DNA of 64,000 bases from Sphingobium abikonense NBRC 16140 (GTDB lineage: Bacteria > Pseudomonadota > Alphaproteobacteria > Sphingomonadales > Sphingomonadaceae): positions 186,001 to 250,000 of the forward strand of contig NZ_BCYT01000005.1 in assembly GCF_001598335.1 (NCBI RefSeq). Reading direction: 5' to 3'. This document shows positions 19,085 to 26,791 of this stretch, piece by piece. Made by a program: the position numbers and the translations under genes. The notes under the pieces are model-generated. The model did not search any database and had not been told where the DNA came from. It saw only the letters and a list, made by a program, of their open reading frames with translations. Numbering within the stretch: position 1 is the stretch's first letter; every line of letters starts with the position of its first letter.

Positions 19085-20179
19085 TTATAGGGCGAAGGCA
19101 AGCTGCGCGCCGTCCTCGCTCTCCTCCTCCGCCTCCAGATTATGCACGCCAAGGCCCAGCAGCCGCGCGCCCAGTGGCAGCGGCAATTGCGCCAGCAGCA
19201 ATTCGCGCCCCGCCTGCGCCAGCTGCTCGGCCGATCGCACTGGCGCGGCGAAGCTGCGCGAGCGGGTGATGATGCGGAAATCCGCGAACTTGACCTTCAG
19301 CACCACGGTGCGGCCCCACGCCTGCGCCTTTTCGATCCGGGACCACAGGCTGGCCGCGATCCGGTCCAGCTCCGTCACAAGCGCATCGCGATCAATGAGA
19401 TCGTCGAAAAACGTGTCCTCCACGCTCACCGACTTGCGCGACTGGCGTTCGCGCACCGGCCGATCATCCTCGCCCCGCGCCGCACGGTAGTAGAAATCCG
19501 CTGCGTTGCCGAAATGCGCCTGCAGGAACGCCAGGTCGCGCGCGCGCAGGTCCGCGCCGGTTTCGATGCCCAGGGCCTGCATCCGCCGCGCCGTCACCGG
19601 CCCCACGCCATGGATGCGCCGCACCGGCATGGCGGCGATGAAAGCGGCGCCCTCGGCCGGGGGGACGACGCAGATACCGTCGGGCTTGTTCTGGTCCGAC
19701 GCCAGCTTGGCGATCAGCTTGTTGTAGGACACGCCGGCCGACGCGGTCAGCCCGGTTTCCGCGCGGATCATCCGCCTTATCTCCTGCGCCACCCGCGTGG
19801 CCGATGCGATGCCCGGCTTGTTCACCGTCACGTCCAGATAGGCTTCGTCCAGCGACAAGGGCTGGATGATGTCGGTGAAGCGCGCGAAAATCTCGCGAAT
19901 CTGGCCTGATACGGCGCGATATACCTCGAACCGGGGTTTGATGAACAGCAGGTCGGGGCACAGCCGCCGCGCCCGCGCGCCTGGCATGGCCGACCGCACG
20001 CCAAATGCGCGGGCCTCATAGCTGCATGTCGCCACCACGCCGCGCGGACCGCCGCCGCCCACCGCGATCGGCAGGCCGCGCAGCGACGGGTCGTCGCGCT
20101 GCTCGACCGACGCATAATAGGCGTCCATGTCGACATGGATGATCTTGCGCGGCGCGGGCGAGTCCATGGCGCTTCTCAT
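19085..20179 (-). CDS. dinB: DNA polymerase IV
   Basis: The 364-residue Y-family polymerase has the catalytic motifs HVDMDAYYASVEQRDDP (about residues 15-31) and SLDEAYLDVT, the helix-hairpin-helix region RRIHGVGPVTARRMQALGI, and a C-terminal little-finger domain. It copies damaged DNA and extends mismatched ends. Either the ATG at 20179 or the in-frame ATG at 20167 could be the start; neither has a strong ribosome site. A near-match to the alphaproteobacterial LexA box lies just upstream, which would fit SOS control. It follows the lipoprotein gene closely on the same strand. Confidence 0.94.
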   Translation of the reverse strand: MRSAMDSPAPRKIIHVDMDAYYASVEQRDDPSLRGLPIAVGGGGPRGVVATCSYEARAFGVRSAMPGARARRLCPDLLFIKPRFEVYRAVSGQIREIFARFTDIIQPLSLDEAYLDVTVNKPGIASATRVAQEIRRMIRAETGLTASAGVSYNKLIAKLASDQNKPDGICVVPPAEGAAFIAAMPVRRIHGVGPVTARRMQALGIETGADLRARDLAFLQAHFGNAADFYYRAARGEDDRPVRERQSRKSVSVEDTFFDDLIDRDALVTELDRIAASLWSRIEKAQAWGRTVVLKVKFADFRIITRSRSFAAPVRSAEQLAQAGRELLLAQLPLPLGARLLGLGVHNLEAEEESEDGAQLAFAL

Positions 20180-20190
20180 GCCACAGACAG

Positions 20191-20205
20191 GAACGAAAGG
20201 GAAAC
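20191..20205 (-). promoter_or_regulatory. Possible LexA box before dinB
   Basis: On the leftward strand the site reads GTTT-N7-GTTC, one mismatch from the alphaproteobacterial LexA consensus GTTC-N7-GTTC. It sits 12 bases before the dinB start codon at 20179. A 7-of-8 match can occur by chance, so confidence is low. Confidence 0.35.
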
Positions 20206-20206
20206 G

Positions 20207-20863
20207 TCAGTCCAGCAAGCGCAGATTGCCCAGCAGCGCCTGCAAATGCGCGCGGCTGATCCGGCTCCAGACATTATAGGTGCAGGTCTGGCCGCCGACA
20301 TGGACATAGGCGATGGATTGCAGCCCATGGCCTTCGGGATTGTCTTCCGGATACGGCTCCGCGCCCGACAGGCCATATCCGGCAAAGGAGGGGGCGGGCA
20401 GCTGGTCCAGCTCCTGCATATAGGGCCATTGCCGCGCCAGCCGGGTGCGCTGCGCCTCGGGCGGGGTCTCGTCGTCGGGCAGGACACCAGGGCCGGCAAA
20501 GCCATAAGCGCTGCGCAGATTGGGCAGGTCGAACGCCACGCCCCAGCCGCCGCTGAAATCGGCCGCGCGCGGCACGCCATCGGCCCCGGCCGCACTGGCC
20601 AGCGCCAGCGGCGCGCAACGCGGCGTCTTCCCGCTCTTGCCGTCGTCCGACCGCGCCCATTGTGCGCGCGCCACGTCCGCGCCGACCAGTTCAGGTGCTG
20701 GCGCAGGGGCGGGCGGCGCTTGCACGGGCTGCGGCGCCGGCACCGGCGGAACCGCAGAGGCCGCCGTCATCCGCGTGACCGTCGCGCCATCCTGTTGGCG
20801 CGCAGGCCCGTCATGGCATCCGCCAAGAGGGATCAGCATGATAAGGGCGAGCGCGCGTTGCAT
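20207..20863 (-). CDS. Lipoprotein of unknown function
   Basis: The 218-residue protein has a lipoprotein signal peptide with lipobox LGGC (Cys16), then a proline/alanine-rich linker (about 36-58). The C-terminal domain contains FSGGWGVAFDLPNLRSAYGFAG, QSIAYVHVGGQTCTYNVW and a final helix, RAHLQALLGNLRLLD. I do not recognise a family. It is probably anchored in a membrane facing the periplasm. The gene lies between yceD and dinB on the same strand. Confidence 0.75.
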   Translation of the reverse strand: MQRALALIMLIPLGGCHDGPARQQDGATVTRMTAASAVPPVPAPQPVQAPPAPAPAPELVGADVARAQWARSDDGKSGKTPRCAPLALASAAGADGVPRAADFSGGWGVAFDLPNLRSAYGFAGPGVLPDDETPPEAQRTRLARQWPYMQELDQLPAPSFAGYGLSGAEPYPEDNPEGHGLQSIAYVHVGGQTCTYNVWSRISRAHLQALLGNLRLLD

Positions 20864-20897
20864 GCTCCATCGACGCAGGGACGGGCGGCAAAGTTCC

Positions 20898-21419
20898 TTA
20901 GCGATCGCCTTTCAGCGCCAGCAGCGCGGCGAAGGGACCGGCCTGCTCCTCGCTCAGCACGCCTGCTTCTTTGAGCGCAATGTCGGCCTGCGGCGATCGA
21001 GGATAGGGCGTCATCGCCAGCGCCATGGTTTCGGCCACCGCTTCGCCCATGTCGATCTGCTGACCGTCATAGCCGATCGTGTCGACATCCTCCGCGTCCA
21101 GCTCCAGTTCCTCGCCGTCGGCGGCGCTGTTGTCTTCCACGACAAAGCGCAGCGCGAAATCGCTGTCGATCTGCTCGGGAACCGGCTCGGCGGTGGCGAC
21201 GCAGGGCTGGGCCAGGCTGGCGCGCACGCGGCCGCGCGCCAGGATGATGCCGTCCTCCTCGCTCAGCGCATAGTCCGCCTCCAGCCGGTCTAGCGTCACC
21301 AGGCCAAAGCGCTTCGCCAGCGCCGCCCGCTCTTCGGCGTCGGCCTCGATATGGACCTCGCCGGTCATGCGGCGGATCTGTTCGGCGCGCACCGGGCGCG
21401 AAAATTCGGGTGTCGTCAT
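20898..21419 (-). CDS. YceD/DUF177 family protein
   Basis: The 173-residue acidic protein matches the DUF177 pattern: an N-terminal region, the segment RVRASLAQPCVATAEPVPEQID with the conserved cysteine, an acidic stretch (GEELELDAEDVDTIGYDGQQIDMGEAVAETMALAM), and PYPRSPQADI. In many bacteria DUF177 genes sit before rpmF/plsX and some members affect 23S rRNA accumulation; here that context is absent. The start ATG at 21419 overlaps the chaperone stop as ATGA, so the gene is translated after the cytochrome chaperone. Confidence 0.85.
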   Translation of the reverse strand: MTTPEFSRPVRAEQIRRMTGEVHIEADAEERAALAKRFGLVTLDRLEADYALSEEDGIILARGRVRASLAQPCVATAEPVPEQIDSDFALRFVVEDNSAADGEELELDAEDVDTIGYDGQQIDMGEAVAETMALAMTPYPRSPQADIALKEAGVLSEEQAGPFAALLALKGDR

Positions 21420-21940
21420 CCTATGTCTCCTGCCAGCAGCGCGTCGCGCGACAGGCAGCCCAGCCGCACCCAGCGTTCGCGCAACGCGCCCTCCACATGG
21501 GCCACCGCTTGCTCGGGCACGGCCGCGCCGCGATACAGATTGCGGCGCAGCGCCTCGCCCAGATCGGCCCCGCCGGTCAACGCCGCGCGATAGGCGCTGA
21601 TCCGGCCGCCCAGCGCGCTCATCATCCGGCCAACGTGCTTGCCCACGACCACGTCGCCAATCCCTTCCTGCCGCAACTGCCCGTCCATATCGTCGACGAA
21701 CAATTCGGTCAGCCAGGCGCTGTCCTGCGCGGCGCCCTGCTGCTCTAGCCGGATAAGCACCTGCGCCAAAATCGCCACGATCATGTCGAAACGCCCGTCG
21801 ATCGTGTCGGGCACCGCGCCGTCCAGATACCAGTGTGGCCGCCGTCCTTCGTCTACGATGGCGCGGTAAAGCGGCGCCAGCCCCTCGCGCGGGTCGGACC
21901 GTCCCAGCAGGCGTTGGAGGAAAGAGGGGGCATTGGGCAT
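21416..21940 (-). CDS. Ubiquinol-cytochrome c chaperone family protein
   Basis: The 174-residue protein matches the CBP3/UQCC1-like domain: PLYRAIVDEGRRPHWYLDGAVPDTIDGRFDMIVAILAQVL, then LTELFVDDMDGQLRQEGIGD and VGKHVGRMMSALGGR. The family assists assembly of the cytochrome bc1 complex. Its 3' end overlaps the DUF177 gene by 4 bases. It is divergent from bamE across about 165 bases. Confidence 0.88.
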   Translation of the reverse strand: MPNAPSFLQRLLGRSDPREGLAPLYRAIVDEGRRPHWYLDGAVPDTIDGRFDMIVAILAQVLIRLEQQGAAQDSAWLTELFVDDMDGQLRQEGIGDVVVGKHVGRMMSALGGRISAYRAALTGGADLGEALRRNLYRGAAVPEQAVAHVEGALRERWVRLGCLSRDALLAGDIG

Positions 21941-22105
21941 GGCGATCGGCTTTTCGTGACGGATGGAATGGGCGCGCGCGGCGACCGGTGTGCGCTCGCC
22001 CCTTGCCGGACCCTGCGCATTTCCATATTGATCGCAGCGCCGCCCAATGCAATGGCGGCATCACTTTTATCGGGTTCGCGGGCCATGCCCCCGCAGGAGA
22101 CGTTC

Positions 22106-22621
22106 ATGCCCCAGTTCAGCCGCCATTCCCGCCGCGGGCGCATCCTGATCGCCATCGGGCTTGGCGCGTTGCTGGTCGGCACATCGGCCTGCACCCGCAT
22201 CCGCACGCATCAGGGTTATCAGGTCGACAAGCTGCTGGTCGATTCGGTTCAACCCGGCATCGACAATCGCGCCTCGGTTGAAGGAACGCTGGGTCGCCCC
22301 AGCTTCGTGTCGCAGTTCGGCGAACAGGACTGGTATTATGTGTCGCGCGACATGCGCGCCCTTGCCTTTTCCAGCCCCAAGCCGGTCGATCAGACCGTGC
22401 TGCGCGTCCGTTTCGATCCCGCCGGCAATGTCGTCGCGGTCGATCGCATGGGCCTGGAAAAGGTCGCCAACATCTCGCCCATGGGCGCCACGACGCCGAC
22501 GCTTGGCCGTCATCGCAGCCTGTTTGACGAGATCTTCGGCAATATCGGCGCGGTGGGAGCGGCCGGCATGGGTGGCGCGGGCGGCGGCGGTGGCCCCGGC
22601 GGCGGCCCCAACGGCAGCTAA
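22106..22621 (+). CDS. bamE: Outer membrane protein assembly factor BamE
   Basis: The 171-residue protein has a lipoprotein-like signal (IAIGLGALLVGTSAC, Cys29) and the SmpA/OmlA domain with HQGYQVDKLLVDSVQPGIDNRASVEGTLGRPS and DWYYVSRDM. BamE is an outer-membrane lipoprotein of the BAM complex that inserts beta-barrel proteins. The C-terminus ends in a glycine-rich tail (GAAGMGGAGGGGGPGGG), common in this order. The ATG at 22106 follows GCAGGAGA; an ATG at 22085 is less likely. Confidence 0.92.
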   Translation: MPQFSRHSRRGRILIAIGLGALLVGTSACTRIRTHQGYQVDKLLVDSVQPGIDNRASVEGTLGRPSFVSQFGEQDWYYVSRDMRALAFSSPKPVDQTVLRVRFDPAGNVVAVDRMGLEKVANISPMGATTPTLGRHRSLFDEIFGNIGAVGAAGMGGAGGGGGPGGGPNGS

Positions 22622-22635
22622 ACGCCTCTGAAACG

Positions 22636-22661
22636 CCCGGTTCCTCGCCTGAGGAGCCGGG
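22636..22661. terminator. Bidirectional terminator between bamE and metW
   Basis: CCCGGTTCCT (22636-22645) and AGGAGCCGGG (22652-22661) pair along ten bases with one G-U, around a 6-base loop. It lies between the convergent stops of bamE and metW. Confidence 0.65.
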
Positions 22662-22673
22662 TGGCGCATGCCC

Positions 22674-23264
22674 TTATCGCCGCAGCAGGAACACCGCATG
22701 TTCGGCGAAAAGATTGGCGTTGGCATGGGTGGTTTCGCGGTCGCCCTTCAAAAACCACTGCCCGTCGATATGCCAGCCGCGTTCCTTCACCAGCGCGCGA
22801 AAGTCATCCACCGTCACATGGTGGATGTTGAGCGTATCATACCAGCTATCGGGCAGCAGCCGCGTCACCGGCATCCGCCCCCCCCACATCAGCGACAGCC
22901 GCCCGCGCCAATGCGCGAAATTGGGGAAGGATACGAACGCCTGGGCCGCGATGCGCAGCAATTCCTCGACCACCAGGTCGGGGCGGCGCGTCGTTTGTAG
23001 CGTCTGGCTCAGGATCGCATAGTCGAAACTGGCGTCGGGATAATAGGTGAGGTCGGTGTCCGCATCGCCCTGCACCACCGACAGGCCGCGCCCGACGGCG
23101 GCGGCGACGTTGGACGCGTCGATCTCCAGCCCGCGCGCATCCACCTGCGCCCGGTCGCGCAATTCCGCCATCAGCGCGCCGTCGCCGCAGCCCACATCCA
23201 GCACCCGCGCCCCCGGCCGCACCGTCCGCGCGATCAGCGCCAGGTCGGGGCGCAGCGCGCTCAC
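22674..23264 (-). CDS. metW: Methionine biosynthesis protein MetW
   Basis: The 196-residue methyltransferase-fold protein has [15 protein letters not shown], the [13 protein letters not shown] strand, [25 protein letters not shown] and [21 protein letters not shown], all hallmarks of MetW. MetW associates with MetX and enhances homoserine acyltransferase activity. The GTG at 23264 overlaps the metX stop (GTGA) and gives the best start. A longer frame with ATG at 23315 would overlap metX by 50 bases and is disfavoured. Confidence 0.92.
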   Translation of the reverse strand: MSALRPDLALIARTVRPGARVLDVGCGDGALMAELRDRAQVDARGLEIDASNVAAAVGRGLSVVQGDADTDLTYYPDASFDYAILSQTLQTTRRPDLVVEELLRIAAQAFVSFPNFAHWRGRLSLMWGGRMPVTRLLPDSWYDTLNIHHVTVDDFRALVKERGWHIDGQWFLKGDRETTHANANLFAEHAVFLLRR

Positions 23265-24397
23265 GCCCGGCCCCCGCGCAGGAATCCGTCCACCACCCGG
23301 TTGAGTTCGGGACATTCCAGCAGGAAGGCGTCATGCCCGAACGGGCTCGACAATTCGACGAAGCTCGCCTGTGCGCCCCCGGCGTTGAGCGCATGGACGA
23401 TGGCGCGCGATTCGGCGGTGGGGTACAGCCAGTCGGTGTCGAAACTCACCAGGCAAAACCGCGCCCGTGTCGCGGCAAAGGCGCGCGCCAGCGATCCGCC
23501 ATGGTCCTCGGCAATGTCATAATAGTCCATCGCCCGGGTGATGTAGAGATAGCTGTTGGCGTCGAACCGGTCGACAAAGCTCAACCCCTGATGGCGCAGA
23601 TAGGATTCGACCTGGAAATCCGCGTCGAACCCGAATGTCTTGGCGTCACGTCCCTGCAATCGCCGCCCGAATTTTTCCGTGAGGCCCGCTTCGGACAAAT
23701 AGGTGATATGCGCCGCCATGCGCGCGACCGCCAGCCCCGCGCTCGGCACCAGCCCATCGGCATAATAATCGCCCCCGCGCCAGTTCGGGTCCGCCATGAT
23801 CGCCTGCCGCCCGACTTCGTGAAAGGCGATATTCTGCGCGCTGTGCCGCGCGGTCGACGCAATGACGACGCAGTTTTCCACCCGGTCGGGGAACAGCGTC
23901 GGCCAGGTCAGCGCCTGCATGCCTCCCATCGACCCGCCGATCACCGCGGCCAGCCGCTTGACGCCCAGATGATCCAGCAACGCCGCCTGCGCGCGCACCA
24001 TGTCGGCGATGGTCAGCACTGGAAAGCGCATCGCATGCGGTTCGCCCGTCGCGGGATCGACGCTCGCCGGCCCGGACGATCCCATGCAGCTGCCGATGAC
24101 GTTGGAACAGATGATGAAATGGCGCGCCGGGTCGACGGGCTTGCCCGCGCCCACCATCCGCCACCACCAGCCCGGCTTGCCGGTCACGGGATGGTCGGAT
24201 GCGACATATTGGTCGCCGGTCAGCGCGTGGCAGATCAGGATGACGTTCGACGCGTCGGCATTCATCGCGCCATAGGTTTCATAGGCGATGTCGACCGGGC
24301 CTAGGCTTGCGCCGCTCGACAGGGCGATCGGCCCTGCCAGGCGAACCTGCCGGCGCAGGCCGAAACGGCTGTCATCGGATCGGGGAAGGCTGGCCAT
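23261..24397 (-). CDS. metX: Homoserine O-acyltransferase MetX
   Basis: The 378-residue alpha/beta-hydrolase has [28 protein letters not shown], the nucleophile elbow [12 protein letters not shown] and the acid/base residues in [12 protein letters not shown] and [11 protein letters not shown]. It transfers an acyl group (acetyl or succinyl) to homoserine as the first committed step of methionine synthesis. Acyl specificity cannot be settled by eye. It is coupled to metW. No SAM riboswitch was recognised in the short divergent region upstream. Confidence 0.95.
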   Translation of the reverse strand: MASLPRSDDSRFGLRRQVRLAGPIALSSGASLGPVDIAYETYGAMNADASNVILICHALTGDQYVASDHPVTGKPGWWWRMVGAGKPVDPARHFIICSNVIGSCMGSSGPASVDPATGEPHAMRFPVLTIADMVRAQAALLDHLGVKRLAAVIGGSMGGMQALTWPTLFPDRVENCVVIASTARHSAQNIAFHEVGRQAIMADPNWRGGDYYADGLVPSAGLAVARMAAHITYLSEAGLTEKFGRRLQGRDAKTFGFDADFQVESYLRHQGLSFVDRFDANSYLYITRAMDYYDIAEDHGGSLARAFAATRARFCLVSFDTDWLYPTAESRAIVHALNAGGAQASFVELSSPFGHDAFLLECPELNRVVDGFLRGGRA

Positions 24398-24474
24398 GGT
24401 CGGCCCGCGCTAGGACTGGCGCGATGGCCTGTCAATCTGGCATGGCGGCGCGACACTGCCTTGGATGGATGACC

Positions 24475-25425
24475 ATGACCGACACCCAACGCCCCGCCAT
24501 CGTCGCCTATGGCCCGCTTTACCCCTATCTGACGCAGCAGCTCGAAAGCCGCTTCACCGTCCATGCCGTGGCCGCCGATGCCGATCTTGATGCCCTCCCG
24601 GCCGGGGTGAGGGACGCGCGCGCTTTGGTCAGCTTCGGCTCCGTCGGCGCGCCGGCCGCGATCATGGACGCGCTGCCCGCGCTGGAAATCGTCGCGCTCT
24701 TTTCGGTCGGCTATGACAAGGTGGATGTCGATCATGCGCGCGCCAAGGGCATTCGCGTCACCAACACGCCCGACGTGCTGACCGACGATGTCGCCGACCT
24801 TGCCGTGGGCCTCCTCTATGCCGCCGTGCGTAATATCCCCGCCAATGACCGGCTGGTGCGGTCCGGCGGTTGGGCGCGCGGGGAAAAGCCGCCTTTGTCG
24901 GCGCGAGTCACAGGCGCGCGCATCGGCATATTGGGTCTGGGCCGCATCGGCCGCGCTATCGCCTGGCGGCTGGAGCGGCAGGCCGGCGAGATTCTCTATC
25001 ATAATCGCAGCCAGGCGCAGGACGCACCCTATCGCCATGTCGCCGACGCGATCGACCTCGCCCGGCAAAGCGACATGCTGATCGTCGCCACCTCCGGCGG
25101 GCCGGAAGCCGCCGGCCTGGTCGACGCCGCCATGCTGGACGCGCTCGGGCCGCAGGGCGTCATCGTCAATATCAGCCGGGGCAGCGTGATTGATGAAGAT
25201 GCGCTGGTCGCCGCGCTGGCGGATGGGCGCATCGCCGGCGCGGGGCTGGACGTGTTCGCGCACGAACCTCATGTGCCGCCCGCGCTGCTGGCGATGGACC
25301 ATGTCGTGCTGCAACCCCATCAGGGCAGCGCGACCGTGCATACGCGCGCGGCGATGGCGGATCTGGTGATCGCCAATCTCGATGCCTGGTTTACGGGCAA
25401 AGCCCTGCCGACGCCAGTGGTCTAG
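24475..25425 (+). CDS. D-2-hydroxyacid dehydrogenase (NAD-dependent)
   Basis: The 316-residue protein has the D-isomer dehydrogenase layout. The substrate domain ends with FSVGYDKVDVDHARAKGI, and the NAD domain has GILGLGRIGRAIAWRL. NISRGSVIDEDALVAALADGRIAGAGLDVF carries the catalytic Arg/Glu region, and LQPHQGSATVHTR carries the catalytic His. It likely reduces glyoxylate, hydroxypyruvate or a related 2-keto acid. The ATG at 24475 has GGATGG upstream, and an ATG at 24469 is also possible. It is divergent from metX. Confidence 0.92.
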   Translation: MTDTQRPAIVAYGPLYPYLTQQLESRFTVHAVAADADLDALPAGVRDARALVSFGSVGAPAAIMDALPALEIVALFSVGYDKVDVDHARAKGIRVTNTPDVLTDDVADLAVGLLYAAVRNIPANDRLVRSGGWARGEKPPLSARVTGARIGILGLGRIGRAIAWRLERQAGEILYHNRSQAQDAPYRHVADAIDLARQSDMLIVATSGGPEAAGLVDAAMLDALGPQGVIVNISRGSVIDEDALVAALADGRIAGAGLDVFAHEPHVPPALLAMDHVVLQPHQGSATVHTRAAMADLVIANLDAWFTGKALPTPVV

Positions 25426-25507
25426 GGCCGCCGGCAAGTCGGCAATCGGCAAGGGCAGGGCCGGAAATCTCTTTCCTATTGCGCCCCCTTCTGGTTCATC
25501 CTTGTCG

Positions 25508-25798
25508 ATGGACCAGATGCCTGACCGCTCGCGCGCGACCGCGCGCCGCCGCCGTGCTTATTGGACGCCCGCGCGCCAATGCCAGTTCCTTGCCGCCCTG
25601 ATGGAAAGCGGCAGCGTCGCGCGCGCGGCGCGCGCGGTCGGCATGTCGCGCTCCAGCGCGCATCGCCTGCGCCACCGGCTCGCCGGCACTGCCTTCGATC
25701 GGCAATGGGAAGAGGCGTTGGCAATGCATGCCGGATTGACGGCGGATCCGATGGTCTGGACTGCCGCCCGCGCGTCCATGGACACGGCCGGGCGCTGA
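25508..25798 (+). CDS. Small helix-turn-helix protein
   Basis: This is a 96-residue basic protein. After an arginine-rich start (RSRATARRRR) the segment FLAALMESGSVARAARAVGMSRSSAHRLRHRLAGTAFDRQWEEAL forms a clear helix-turn-helix (about residues 28-72), resembling small DNA-binding proteins in other sphingomonads. It has no ligand or dimer domain that I can recognise. The start is uncertain (ATG 25508 or 25517; no strong ribosome site). An 11-bp tandem repeat array begins 45 bases after its stop. Target and role are unknown. Confidence 0.65.
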   Translation: MDQMPDRSRATARRRRAYWTPARQCQFLAALMESGSVARAARAVGMSRSSAHRLRHRLAGTAFDRQWEEALAMHAGLTADPMVWTAARASMDTAGR

Positions 25799-25842
25799 TG
25801 GCGATCACCCGCGCCAACCGGCAAATCCGGCCGGTTTCACCG

Positions 25843-25908
25843 GTCGACCACCTGTCGCTTAGTGGTCGCTTCGCGGTCGCCTTATGGTCGTCTCACGGTC
25901 GCTTCAGG
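25843..25908. repeat. Six-copy 11-bp tandem repeat array
   Basis: Six successive 11-base units start at 25843, 25854, 25865, 25876, 25887 and 25898. All begin GTCG, and units 2, 3 and 6 begin GTCGCTT. The consensus is about GTCGCTTNNNG. The array lies between the convergent HTH gene and the DUF6891-like gene and is not explained by either reading frame. The 11-base period is close to one helical turn, as in iteron-like protein-binding arrays. Confidence 0.7.
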
Positions 25909-25960
25909 CCGAAAAAACGCATATCGATTGAACTTCGACAGGCATGGCCGGCGCGCCGGA

Positions 25961-26635
25961 TCACTCCTCCAGCAGCACCGCGCTGCGGCGCTTCTGCCAG
26001 TTCATCGGCACGCCGATCCGCTGGCTCCAGCTGCCGTCCCACTGGGTTTCCAGGCCATGCGCCTCCAGCTGCGCGACGATGCGATAGCCGACCGCGATAG
26101 CCGCTGCCTCGCCCTGTTCGCACGCGCCATAGCTCATATAGAGGCCATGGCCTTCGACCGCCGCCTCGGTGTCCTGCATATGGAAAAAGACATAGCCCTG
26201 GACCGCGATATCCTCGGCCTGCGCCGCCTCTATCTCTTCCCAGATCTCGCTCGCGCCGCAATTGGCGCAGCAGGTGAAGTTCTGCCGCGCGATGATGCCC
26301 TCGGCCTCCAGGGCGGCGAAGGCCAGCTCCAGCCGGTCGCAATCGGTCATCTGCGTCCATCCCTGCTCGGCGGCACGATGCTCGGCCAGCGCCTCGCGCA
26401 GCGCCGCGGACGCTTCGCGGCGCAGCGTCGGCCGGGGCAATTCTTCCTCGAACAGATCGTGCGCGTTGGTCAGGATCGCGTCATCGTCGAAATAGCCGCC
26501 CAGCACCTCGCGCCGCATCTGGTCGCGCAGCGCCGTCACGGGATCATAGGGCGTCTCCGCCGTGGGGGCGGGCCGTTGCGGCTCCGCTTTCGCTGCTCTG
26601 GTCCCGAAAATCCGTTTCCACAAAGCCTCGAACAT
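25961..26635 (-). CDS. DUF6891-like protein
   Basis: The 224-residue soluble protein contains an alpha-helical N-half, a cysteine cluster FTCCANCGASEIWEEIEAA (about residues 120-138) that may bind zinc, then GYVFFHMQDTEAAVEGHGLYMSYGA and GYRIVAQLEAHGLETQWDGSWSQRI. These match my recollection of DUF6891 proteins, whose function is unknown. The ATG at 26635 follows CAGGAGGC. A much longer upstream frame is antisense to the ABC transporter gene and is rejected. Confidence 0.8.
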   Translation of the reverse strand: MFEALWKRIFGTRAAKAEPQRPAPTAETPYDPVTALRDQMRREVLGGYFDDDAILTNAHDLFEEELPRPTLRREASAALREALAEHRAAEQGWTQMTDCDRLELAFAALEAEGIIARQNFTCCANCGASEIWEEIEAAQAEDIAVQGYVFFHMQDTEAAVEGHGLYMSYGACEQGEAAAIAVGYRIVAQLEAHGLETQWDGSWSQRIGVPMNWQKRRSAVLLEE

Positions 26636-26791
26636 GCGCCGTCCTGCCTCCTGCGTCGCGTTGCATGGGGTCAACATGCCCATGCGCGCGGCAAAGTTAA
26701 AGGGGGGATATTGCGTTTTGCGGCGGCGCGGCCCTGGCGGCGGGCGGCGCGGGCACTGGATTGCCGCGCCAGATCGCCTAAATAGCATGGG

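Noticed and set aside
24398-24474. SAM riboswitch upstream of metX
   Set aside because: The divergent gap is only about 77 bases and shows no SAM-I or SAM-II pattern.
25508-26635. Toxin-antitoxin pair made of the HTH gene and DUF6891-like gene
   Set aside because: The genes converge rather than overlap in an operon, and neither resembles a known toxin.
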